64,000 bases of DNA, from assembly GCA_018881555.1 (NCBI GenBank), contig JACAXG010000008.1, positions 11,065,316 through 11,129,315 of the forward strand. The letters are read 5' to 3'. Below the pieces are notes generated by a model, which worked only from the letters and a program-made list of their open reading frames with translations, was not told the origin of the DNA and did not search any database. This DNA comes from Amblyornis subalaris (lineage: Eukaryota; Chordata; Aves; Passeriformes; Ptilonorhynchidae). Positions 10,370 through 20,115 of this stretch are shown here, one piece after another. The position numbers and the translations under genes were made by a program. The first letter of the stretch is position 1. Each line of letters begins with the position of its first letter.

Positions 10370-10775
10370 CGNTTTTATCTCCTCGGCACTCTCGGGGGGC
10401 AGCTATTTATCCCGCACCGGGCAGGCAGCGCCCGGCTGGGCCGGGACCCTCACCGAGATTCCCCTCGGGCAGCCCAACTCCGCGCCCAGGGCACCCGGGG
10501 GCTCGCCCGGCCCCGGCCCCGGCCCCAGCCCCAGCCCCGGCCCCGCCGGTGGCCCCGGCCCGGCGGAGCGGCGGCGGCGGCAGCGCGGGCCGACAGTGCC
10601 ACCTGCTGCTGCTGCTGCCGGCACCGAGGCACGGACCGCGGCACCGACAGACCCCGGCCCACACTGCGGGTCCGGCCCCGGGGCGGGCTCCGGGCGCTCC
10701 GCATCCCTCGGCAGCGCGGCGCCATGGGGTCCGGCGAGGGATGCCCCGAGCGGGGGAGGTGACGGGAGGTGACAG
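10370..10775. promoter_or_regulatory. CpG island, candidate promoter of an unidentified transcript
   Basis: Roughly 50 CpG dinucleotides occur in 400 bases, the densest CpG stretch in the window. It holds a GC box (GGGCGGG near 10681), a CGG/GGC run (about 10561-10582), a (CTG)5 run (10603-10617) and a G-quadruplex-prone C-rich tract. In vertebrates such islands usually mark promoters. No downstream exon could be recognised on either strand. If synteny with human CHCHD6-PLXNA1 holds, this could be a PLXNA1 5' promoter read leftward, a divergent noncoding RNA promoter, or an orphan island. A short Kozak-type ATG at 10724 opens only 12 codons. Confidence 0.65.
10509..10544 (-). repeat. Hexanucleotide tract, six RGCCCC units
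   Basis: Three GGCCCC units, two AGCCCC units and a further GGCCCC run head to tail on the plus strand, so the minus strand reads GGGGCC-type repeats. The tract can form G-quadruplexes on the minus strand. It sits inside the CpG island. Confidence 0.75.
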
Positions 10776-11635
10776 CGGGAAAAGTCACCATAAATCCCCA
10801 GACCCGCTTTCCCACCGTCAGCAGGTGCCCAAACCCCAGCACCACGCATCCCACACCCCAGCACCCCGCACCTACACCGGGTGAGACGACAAGGAGGGAA
10901 GGGGCACGAGGGGTCGGTTGTGCCCAGGGCCACGCCTGGAACGGAGGAGCTGCAGGACCTCGGGTCCACAGCCCCGACACCCCGGTGTGGGTGCGTTACC
11001 CAGACAGACACGGGCCAGCGCCTTCCCACAGCCACAACCCGAGAATNACCCTTCGTGCTCCGCGCAGGGAGGCTGAGAGCAGCTGCTCCCAGTCCTGCTG
11101 GCACCGGGGATATTCGTGGAGCTGGGGACAGGAGCTCCCCTGGAAACAGCTGGTACCCTGTCAGCACAGTCCAGCTTGCCCTAAAACCATGAGGACAATA
11201 CCATAGGGCATCACCCCTGTGCAAGAAGAGCAAAGTGGGGGTGCAGGGTCGGCTCCTGGGGGTTGCGAAGGCACATGGGAGGAGTCAGGCACAGCGTGTC
11301 ACCATGTCACCCCATCCCCATACACGGCTGCCAGAGCATTACGGCCCTGACGCAGTAATCCAGGGATATAAAGGCTGCAAAGTGCTGTGACATCCCCATG
11401 CCCCCGTGGCACACGCACACCATCCACAACAAACATAGAGAGAAAGGTGGGTGGGGACCGACCACAGGGTGCGGGGAAATCTGCTTCACAAATCACCGTT
11501 AGTACCAAATGTCCCTTCTTATCAAGACTGGACGGGTATTCAATTTTCTCTTCAAACGCCTGCCTTCTGAAATGGTAATAGAATTTCAAATCTAGGGGAA
11601 AAGGGAGGAGAAAAACTGAATATGCAAGGATTAAC
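10776..11635. other. GC-rich noncoding stretch beside the CpG island
   Basis: CpG density falls gradually. A 276-codon minus-strand frame (10403-11233) runs from here through the island, but it has biased low-complexity composition (Pro, Gly, Ala, Arg) with no recognisable domain. I do not call it a gene. Confidence 0.35.
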
Positions 11636-11985
11636 AATGAGAGAGACAAAGAAAGAAATTATACCAAAAAAATATAGTCAGAGCCTTTGCGGGAATTAAT
11701 TAAATACAAATATAAAGAGAAAATTAAGTCTCATGCTTAGGCAGGGGGAGAAAAGGGATATTTTCTGAGTTTAATTAACCTTTTTTTGCCAAGAACAATG
11801 AAGAGGAAGGGGGAAGGGAGGGAGAGGAGAGCAGAAACTCCTAATTGTTTTGCCTTGCAGGAGATAATTATGGGAGCTGGCCGGGTCGGGGTCTGCCCAC
11901 GCGGGTTTGGGGTGCGTGGGTCCGGCTCGTGCACGTGCTGGGATTGTGTGCACATAATAGCTCATTTGTTGGCTCTAACTGGGAC
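11636..11985. other. Candidate conserved noncoding element
   Basis: It opens AT-rich (GGGAATTAATTAAATAC near 11691 and GAGTTTAATTAACC near 11767), passes through a purine run (about 11798-11833), then has AGATAATTATGGG near 11862. It ends in a short GC-rich stretch holding CACGC (11898-11902), GCGTG (11914-11918) and the palindrome GCACGTGC (11931-11938). The motif texture resembles a developmental enhancer; unsupported by alignment. Confidence 0.35.
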
Positions 11986-13305
11986 AGAGATCGAGAGGAG
12001 CTAAGACAGAGCTGGGGAGAGCCATGGTCCCCCGGACACCAGGGAGCTCAAGGAGGGGATGTCTCCTCCCTGCAGGGCCATGGGGAGAGTGTTGAGCACC
12101 AGTGGGAGGTGGCTGGTGAGCACTGTGGCTGCCAGGACCGTGAAACGACCTCCACCCCCACACTCCCAAACATCTTGTTTGCAGGTGTGATANCTGTGGT
12201 GCTCAGAGACATCAGTCACAGGGTGACAGTTTGGGGGTCTGATGGTGTTTTGGAGCAGCTGGATGCAAAACTAATGGTCTTTGTCACCACTGGCCCCTCC
12301 TGGGGAAAGTGGAGGAGCCAGGCAGTGGCAGCAGGATGAAAAGTGACAGGACAAGGAAAGGAAAGGATGCTGATATTTACGTGAGCACCTGCCTCCAAGT
12401 CCTTGCCCTGGTGCCTCTCTACTGCTGCCCATGTGGGAGCTGTTTGGCCACAGCCTGGACTCCGAAAGAAGGGAAAGGATAAAGCCAGACCTGGAGAACA
12501 GGAGCTCTGGCAACGTTAGCAGCAGGTCAACACTGTGCCCAGCTGTAAGGAGCGGCATTGCCTCTGCGTTATGGGCACTGCTGGACACCCAGGCTTACAC
12601 CTGGCAGCCCCACAATGACGTTCACGGCCACTCACATAACCCCAGGGACCAGGAGCAATGGAAATGGGCCCACAGGCCACTCAGACATGGGGTGACAAAC
12701 AGCACCATCCTCCTCCTCTGGGTCCCAGTGCTGGGGCTGCTCACAGGGAGCTGCTCCTGGAGGAAAGCACGGAGCTTCAGGGCCAAGGTGTTTCCTGCAA
12801 GATGCCTGGAGGTGGAGGTGCTGTCACGAACAGGCTGCACGATGCTTTTCACTCCCTCCTTCTGACACCTTGGTGCCACGAGGTTTGGAGCAGGACCTGT
12901 CTCCCTCTAACTGGATGAAGCAGAAACTTCCCAAGGACTCATAATACACAACTTCCTTGGGCCACCCCCCATGGAGATGTCCTCCAAGCTCCCCCAGATC
13001 AATGCAAAGCCCCCTCCTCACCTCCAACCCCACCTCACCATGATTGCACCACCACCCATAGCTTGTGTGCTTGGGTGGGTGATGAAGTGGGGGCCTGCTC
13101 TCCTGGACAAGGCTGCAGGCAGCAGAGCTGGTTTTCCAAGAAGGATCAGCTGCATTGAAGCCAGGTGTCCACTGGATAACAGAGGAAGAAATTCATCGTT
13201 CCCAGACAAGCAGCTCCTGAAAGGCAGAAGCTGAAGACATGGACCTCTGCAGAGGTCTGGCCTTGCCAGCACAGCATCACCAGGACAGGCTACAGATTAT
13301 AGGGG
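11986..13305. other. Noncoding stretch, last of the GC-rich part
   Basis: No exon, repeat or RNA recognised. Open frames on both strands are chance-like. One N at 12193. Confidence 0.35.
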
Positions 13306-13765
13306 AAGTCGGACAGGGTGATTAATAAGTTAAAATCAACACTAGCAAATGTTTATTTAACCAACACGACTCCTTATCTGTCCAGGAATAGATTGCAAAA
13401 TTATTCAAGAGTCTTCAGTGTAAATTATTCTCAGTATAAAAATTGTTTAAATTGCAAGCTGGGAATATTACTGTGAAGTGTACAAGGTATGTGGTAAATT
13501 ATGTAACCTATTTATGTAATTTATAAATTGAGTTACATAAATTAGCTACACCAGGTACAGCATGAATGTCAAATTGTATACTCAATTGTCACGATAATGG
13601 CTCAGCATCAGATTAGCTCGAGGATTAACCCAGACAGTACAAAGTCTGGATGTTACAAATAAATAAATATAAATATCAAACTGTACACTAACAGCTCAAA
13701 CTAAAACGTTATTAGCATTAATAAAGTGCAACCACTCAATTACTTGTCAGGGGAAGTAAAATGAG
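13306..13765. other. AT-rich candidate conserved noncoding element or 3' UTR-like block
   Basis: An abrupt drop in GC starts here. The block has many A/T words with intermixed unique sequence (AAATAAATAAATATAAATAT near 13658, GTTATTAGCATTAATAAAG near 13709) and three TTATGTAA elements. Read on the minus strand it carries ATTTA motifs and AATAAA signals and so could pass for a 3' UTR. No coding exon is visible on that strand at higher coordinates, so an enhancer is the simpler reading. Confidence 0.35.
13499..13540. promoter_or_regulatory. Three TTATGTAA (D-box type) motifs
   Basis: TTATGTAA occurs at 13499-13506 and 13512-13519, and its reverse complement TTACATAA at 13533-13540. The outer copies extend to a 9-bp inverted repeat (TTATGTAAC with GTTACATAA). 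TTAYGTAA is the known binding consensus of PAR-bZIP factors (DBP, TEF, HLF) and NFIL3. Occupancy is inference. Confidence 0.4.
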
Positions 13766-16135
13766 GCAGAGTCAGCAGGATCAGTTTGCTTTTCAGTTTG
13801 CACAGATGTCCCCACAGTCAGTGCCCTGCAGAGTGCTTTAGGGAAGGCAGAAAGTACCTAAGCCTTCTCCAGAAGTCCCTGTCTCACTCCTGGGGTAGGC
13901 ATGGGGCTACAAAATCACTGATGACTTTGCATTAAGAAGTTTGGACTAAGGGCACCATTACACTACTTCATACACTGCACACAGGTCCATGGAAAAGTTC
14001 ATTAATTTATTGTACAGCTCTGAGACTCAGCTGCCATACTCACTAACCCAAATTTTCAGGGCTTGGAGAACCTTTAGAAATCTTGAACCAAGGCTGTTAG
14101 TTTTTCCCAAGTTAACAGTCAAAGGTACATTTTCAACCACTCTTTCCTTGAGCACTTCCCCTCCACTCCCATAAACTACTCAATCCCCAGGTTCAACATG
14201 GGAGGCACAACCCTGGGCCAGGCACAGACTTCTTGGACATAGAGAGGAAAGGTGCTTCTCCTGCAGTCTGCAGGTAGAGATTTGATATAACTTAAAAAAC
14301 CTGGACTTCTGGGAGTATATGCAGGGATACACAGCAACAAAAGGAAATATTGCAGACTGGTTTATAAATTACCTAACCCTAAAATCTAAGGCTGGATGGA
14401 AGTGATCTAATTATTGTGGACCAGATGGAGCAAGGAGAGCAAGGAGAGCCAGGACCTCTCCCCAGGGAGCCTTGCTCACAGGGTAGCCCTGTGGGCAGGA
14501 GCAGGGCTGAGCCACGCTTCATGCTTTTTGCTCCAGTGTCCACATTCTCAAAGGATGCTGAAGGCTTCCAAGTTTCAGAAGTTTTCACCTTGTACTCATC
14601 ATTAAAATCCAATTTTCTTTCAAGTTGAGAATGGCAGAATTCTGCCCTCCTGAGAACAGCTGTGATTATGTTGTCATCTGCTTACTCAGGAGCACTGCAA
14701 GGTCTGTAGCAGTGTTAGAGGTCCCAGTCCCAGGCGTGACTGCAAAGCGATCTGGAGCACAATTCTCTTGAGTACAACTTAATAAAACCTCCCTGTAATG
14801 GGTGTGCTTGGTTTTTCCAGAGAACTGAGTTTGGCCCTCCCAAGCAATCCCACGAGGTAAGCACTGGTTGGCAGCGACCAAGTTCACCAAGTCAGAAGAA
14901 TGATATAGATCACCTTAAATTCATGGTGTGCACGTGGGTCTCATTTTTCTGTGCAATTCCTTGCAGTGTAGAATGAAGTTTTTTTACCCAGCAGAAGAAC
15001 CACACTTTGAAACATCTGCCCATCAGTCACAAAGAAGCAAGTGTACCTCTTTCTCCTGATGCCACACTTGGATACTGTCACCTCAACATCGGATTCCTAT
15101 AACCTGTAGAGATTCACATTCATTGCCTGAAAACAGCCTCAACTAAAACTACTTGAGTTTTGGATCAGCAATGAGCAATACAGGACTACCTGCAGACTCC
15201 AAAGAGGACATCTGCTTCATTTTTTGAGGAGATGAGGAGCCAGGCCCTGCTGTCTGAGGGTACTTCCATGAAGATAATCAGCTTAGACTCTGAAGCATGA
15301 ATCCTCTTCTTTATCTGTTTGGCCACAGACTAAAAGACAACCCTTTCCTTCAGACAGTGGAGTTCGTTTTTCCTGGCACGGGGGAATCCGGCCAACCAGC
15401 GGCTGGGTGGAACCAACAGCTGGCACTGAGGTTTCACAGCTGGATTTCCTTAGGATGTTAGGGAAAGTAGCCATGAAGTATACTAAATGTATTACTGTGG
15501 ATATTCCATTTTGTAAACCACCCTCCAGTTAAGGAATGTAAACTTCAGGGTACCAGAAGGCACTATATAAAAATAACCAGAATGTAGTCTTCAAATAAAT
15601 GGATGAGTATTTTCTCTTTTTGTAACCTCTTTAACTTGAAGCCCCCACAGCACTGCACAAGCACCCAATATAAGTTTGGAACAAGCCCAGCACACAGATA
15701 ACTCTACTGCTTTCAGCTTACACTCTGTTTGGACACCCCTGAGTGCCTTCCCACCGCAGAGCCCTGAAATGCAGTGACAGAACTGTGCTTGGGAGCAGGC
15801 ACTCAGTCTATGTGGCCACCACAGATCCACAGTGTGATCCATTTAATCCAGTAAATTCCAACCTAAGGAAGTTGCCATTAATTGGCAACAGCACTGTGGA
15901 AGGTAAAAAGTAAAGGGAAAAAGTCCCAACACAAAACTTACTTATTTTCCTTTGCAAAAGAAAAATAAATGAATAAGGATTAAAGGGACTATGAAGGCTG
16001 TTTCAGTGAGGCAGTCCACAAAGAACAATTTCTCTGCCTTTTGTAAGCTTTTATTCTGGCTGATATGATTTAAGCTAAATCCTGAACTGGCATTTCCCCT
16101 CTGTCTCATTAAGAGCCGCAAAGCTCCGTTGCAGT
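13766..16135. other. Noncoding stretch, nothing recognised
   Basis: AT-moderate DNA with stops in all frames at normal density. No exon, repeat family or RNA gene recognised. A tiny GAGCAAGGA duplication occurs near 14428-14446. Confidence 0.35.
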
Positions 16136-16410
16136 CACTGGCCAGGCTTCTTCAGCAGTCGAAAGGCTACTAAAGGAAAAGTAAAGAATTAATTTTTAAA
16201 AAGCCATGTTCGCACATGGCTTTATCAAATGGCAAAAGTTCAAATCTCTCCCTTGGTTCAGCCACTTGGAGGAGGACTGCAGGCAGCACTGGCAGAGCTC
16301 CTGTTTACTTGTTTTATGATGGTTGTAATGAGGAACCCATTAAATTAATAGCCGTGCTTTATTTTTAATGTTATGTTTAGCTAATCCTGACTTACAGTGG
16401 CACTCCCCAT
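16136..16410. other. Candidate conserved noncoding element
   Basis: Contains GAATTAATTTTTAAAAAG near 16187, then a perfect 9-bp inverted repeat (16200-16223), and CCATTAAATTAATAGCC near 16338 with further TAAT cores. No coding sense. Visual call only. Confidence 0.3.
16200..16223. repeat. Perfect 9-bp inverted repeat, 6-base loop
   Basis: Arms AAAGCCATG (16200-16208) and CATGGCTTT (16215-16223) flank the loop TTCGCA. It can form a small hairpin or cruciform. It is at about the length expected by chance in a window this size. Confidence 0.6.
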
Positions 16411-18550
16411 TCACAGAAAATAAAAATCAAACTTGCTATGATGATGGACTCCATGACCAAGAAAATGGATACGAAGGGATGTTCAAGAGATCACAGGAGG
16501 GAAAAAATAACACCCTTCTCACTCCTCCTGAGGGAGTGTTGCTCATGTCCTCCACTGTTGTCCATTAGGTTAACTCAGAGAGTTCAAGGACTAAATAACA
16601 CAAAAGCTCTGCCCCATTGTCAAGGAGATGTCCACTCAGGGACTCCAGTAGAGGGGTTCATGTACAGACACACACGCAGAGGGCACAGCTGGAGTGTCTG
16701 GGTGACTCCAAACTTTTTCTGGTCTTAAAGACTGAAGTCAACTTTTTTTTAATTCCGTAGAGCAGGCAGTAGAAGTGTCTAGGACTGAACTGCATGCACC
16801 AGTTTGCCAAAAATGTTAGCAGTAGATGGGAATGAAGACAACTTACCCCACAGCTCTCACCCCAATATCAACTCAGTATTCAAAAAGGATTCTGAAACTA
16901 AGCTTTCAGGGATCCATAAGGAGGTGAACAGGTTCTGACTCCTCATAAGATCCAAGTGAGCCAAAGGGCTTTGTTTGGGCTCATGCCAATTAGCAAANCT
17001 GCTCCAAAGATACCAAAGATACATATTATTTTTAAATATACTTTCTGAAAACAAAGGAGGATGCAAAGTAGGAAACAAAATGAGATTCCAGGTCCCTACT
17101 GCCCCTTCTCCTACACTCCCTGGGACAGCAGGCCTTCCATACAATAGCTCCCATAGAGAACAATACAGGCAGCAGGAACCAGACAAGTGCTATCAACATC
17201 TCATAGCAAATGGCACAAATGAAATGGCTGGATAAAGCACAAGCTATTCCAACGAGGGCAGCCAGGGAGAGCATCTAATTTAGGCCATTCACAAGGGGAA
17301 ACCAGCTTCGGGAGCAGTTTGTTAGATAGCCCTGAGGGAACAATTGATTTCAACTTGGAAACAAAAGTTTGTGTGCTTCTCTCCCTAGGAAGACGAGCGA
17401 GAAAAGTTTCCTGCCATGCTCTGACCTCTATAAAAAGTCTGAAAGAGCACACGTGTCATTAAATCCAAGACACACTTTTGACAGGGAGCTCTCCTGAGAC
17501 CAGTGGCTGCTCCATTTGCTTCCTCTGGCTTTGCCCCAGGCTGCACAAGTACCACTCTGCCAGCACAATTACACACCAGAGTGGGAGATGGAGGGGCGGC
17601 ATTACCGGCCTGAACAGCCTCAGCACAAAGGTGATACAGCCCAATCACTTCAGTCCCATCAGTCTTCACTCCCCCAAGGAATCGGCCCTGGAGAACAGGG
17701 GAAGTGAGGAGAATCCAGCACACACCGAGAGCAGAGTGATAGGGCTGACAAGGCAGGTGAGTCAGTTCAGGAATATCACATCCACCTTGTCCAAAGATAA
17801 AACTCACACGAATGGGAGCAGGCATGGGGTTACACATCACAGGACACCGAACAGCCCTCCAGGCTCCCATAGGTTTCCAAAAAGGGCTGAAAACACTTCA
17901 GTGCCGGGTCCAACAGCCCACTGCGGGGGCATAAGACAAGAGAAGGTGGTCTCGAGACACGTACAAGACTGGCAGTGAAGCACCTTAGGGAGTCAGACAT
18001 AAACAATTTATCAACAAGTTACAGACAAACACTTTTAACCAGTTTGGAAATAAAAAATAACAACAACTTGAAAGACAAATTGAAAAATTCTGCTTGGAAA
18101 AGGAGCACACAGCATGAGATCACAGGATTCAGCAGACTATAAAATAGGAAATGAGACTTACTCTTCTCCCCCTACAGCTACACAAAACCCTCCTACACAG
18201 ATTACAGACACACTTGGCAATTGCTTTCCTCCTCCCGCCTCTCCTGTTATGGACAAGGCAGAGAAGGTAGCTGCCTAAATACAGAGAGGATATTAGACAA
18301 AGCATCTTGCAAAGTCAAGTGTGAAATATTAACAACAGGAGGCACCAGGCTGAGTTTTTATGCAAGATCACAAATTTGGTGCTTAGAGCGCCAGTGATGT
18401 TCTTGCACACTGGAATCTCAGAGTGCTGCTTGTTGAATGTTTCATTTAAAAAGCTATTGAGGCCTACTGGAAAAATTTTATCAGTTCTGTTATTTCCTGT
18501 ATCTTCTCTAACTTCGCTGTTTTTGTTCTTTTCCCTTCCTGCAACGCTAA
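16411..18550. other. Noncoding stretch, nothing recognised
   Basis: No exon, repeat or RNA gene recognised. A minus-strand frame of 161 codons (17385-17870) has no family resemblance and is treated as chance. Confidence 0.35.
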
Positions 18551-18770
18551 GAAATTATGCATGAATAAAAAGGTTGTTCTTTCCATTCATCTGGCAAGTT
18601 TTAAAACAATTCATACTCTTAAAGCAGGCACTCTGCAAGCTGTATTTTCACATGAAATTACCACAATTGTGCACATTGCATCCGAATCACCGGATGCATT
18701 TGTACACAAAATTACCCAATTTGCAGAGAACTGCAATAACCAGGCAGGCAAAACGGACATGCACTGCTCA
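18551..18770. other. Candidate conserved noncoding element with hairpin
   Basis: AT-rich block with ATTATGCATGAAT near 18554, ACAATTCAT, CATGAAATTACC and an extended imperfect hairpin (18663-18713). A further dyad, TTGCA-GAGAAC-TGCAA, lies near 18720-18735. No coding sense is apparent. Confidence 0.3.
18663..18713. repeat. Extended imperfect inverted repeat
   Basis: The inner arms TGCATCCG (18677-18684) and CGGATGCA (18691-18698) are perfect around the loop AATCAC. Past a one-base offset, the outer arms (left 18663-18675, right 18701-18713) pair again with about one mismatch over nine bases. The total fold is about 50 bases, short for a microRNA precursor. Confidence 0.5.
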
Positions 18771-19784
18771 GCTGAAGGGAGCACTGTGCCCAAGCTGCAC
18801 CTGGCTGTGGGCAGGTTTGGGTTTAGTCAGTGAAACAGGTCACAGATATTCCTGGTCACAAAAGAGCTGCTTTTTATCCAGCACGTGCAGCGTGGCTGGC
18901 TGCCTCTACCCCACCTCAAACTTGCCTTTGGAGGAAACTGCCTCTAATTCAGCTTCCACAATAGATTCAGACCTTGTTTATCCTGCTGTCCTAGTTGCCT
19001 ATTAATGCCAGCTGTGGTGGTAGCAGTGTGGTAAGGACATCTATTCAACACCNGACACCAGGCTCCAGGAATAATGATCTCTGCCACTCTGGAGCATAAC
19101 TGACACCTGCTGTCACAACCTTGCACAGAAAAAAAATTGCTCCAAACATCCAACAAGCAGTCAAGGAGAAACATAAGGAGAGGGAGCCTAGGAGAAGGTG
19201 CAGGGCTTCTTCCTTCTCTGCAAGGGCCTTGGTGCTACAGGAGCAGCAAAGATGAGGGGGAAGAGAAAACATNCCCTCGAGAAGTTCTGTTACCTGCACA
19301 TTTTTTACTTGGATAGCAGCTGACACTCTGCAAACTGAATTTCATCTTCAGCAGCTTATTCAGTTCACCACGTTTCTGGTGATCATATTTTCCCCCAGGC
19401 TCAGGTATCTGAGCTGGTGATTAGGGCAACAGCAGCAATAAAACTGCTCCTGGGCACGAGGAAACACCAAAGGAAAGGGATGGGACCTGAAAGCCTGAAA
19501 GGCAGATGGGACCACAGTCCCCATGGACATGATCACCAAGAAGTTTGCAGACATTCAGCACAGAATAAGCTAAAATCAAACCCAACATGGAAGGGCAGAG
19601 GAGTTTCTCACTTCAAAGCTGCATGATGAACGAATATGTGTCCTCAGAGACTTTTGGAGATAAGAGTTAGGCAAGCCAGTACCGAAGTGCAGTGACAGGC
19701 AAGAGGTGTATTTTCAGCTAATAATCAAGCAGTCCCTCATCTGGAGGTAGTGGATGGCCTTCTAGTGCCACTTTGTCCTTGCTG
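18771..19784. other. Noncoding stretch, nothing recognised
   Basis: No exon, repeat or RNA recognised. Ns at 19053 and 19273. Confidence 0.35.
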
Positions 19785-20115
19785 GGCTGCAAACAGCCGC
19801 AATGCACCTAGCCAACATTAGCTGTAGCTGTTACATTTATGATTTTATGGCTGATTTTTTCCCCCCTACCCTCTATCGAGTTCCCTGTCTGAACGATCAC
19901 ATCTGTTTATGTTCCACAGACACCTGCGTATCTTGAGATGACAGCAACTCCCTGAATGCTGTAATCAGTTATTTCTCAACAGAGGAATTGCCAATTTGGT
20001 AAATAAAGCTCATTATAAAAGAACATGAAAATGTATTACAGTTGCCTAACAGAGAAAATTGCCCAGTGCCGCCAAATAATCAGCCCTGGCATCACAGTCC
20101 CCCCCAATTTAGGGC
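19785..20115. other. Candidate conserved noncoding element
   Basis: A continuous stretch of enhancer-like texture: GCCAACATTAGCTG near 19812, TTACATTTATGATTTTATGG near 19832, a run of Cs, CTGTAATCAGTTATTTC near 19959, CCAATTTGG near 19991, then GGTAAATAAAGC and CCAAATAATCAGCC. All frames closed. Visual call only. Confidence 0.3.

Noticed and set aside
10724..10762. ATG in a strong Kozak context (gccATGG) inside the CpG island, plus strand
   Set aside because: Opens only 12 codons before TGA. A GTGACG donor-like site near the end could make it a first coding exon, but no partner exon is recognised.
10403..11233. 276-codon open frame on the minus strand through the CpG island
   Set aside because: Pro/Gly/Ala/Arg-rich product of the repetitive GC-rich sequence; contains an N and shows no known domain.
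13306..13765. 3' UTR of a minus-strand gene (AATAAA signals and ATTTA motifs)
   Set aside because: No coding exon on that strand was found at higher coordinates; AT-rich conserved-element explanation is simpler.
16230..16260. tRNA B-box-like GTTCAAATC
   Set aside because: No matching A box, no cloverleaf arms and no terminator T-run at the right distance.
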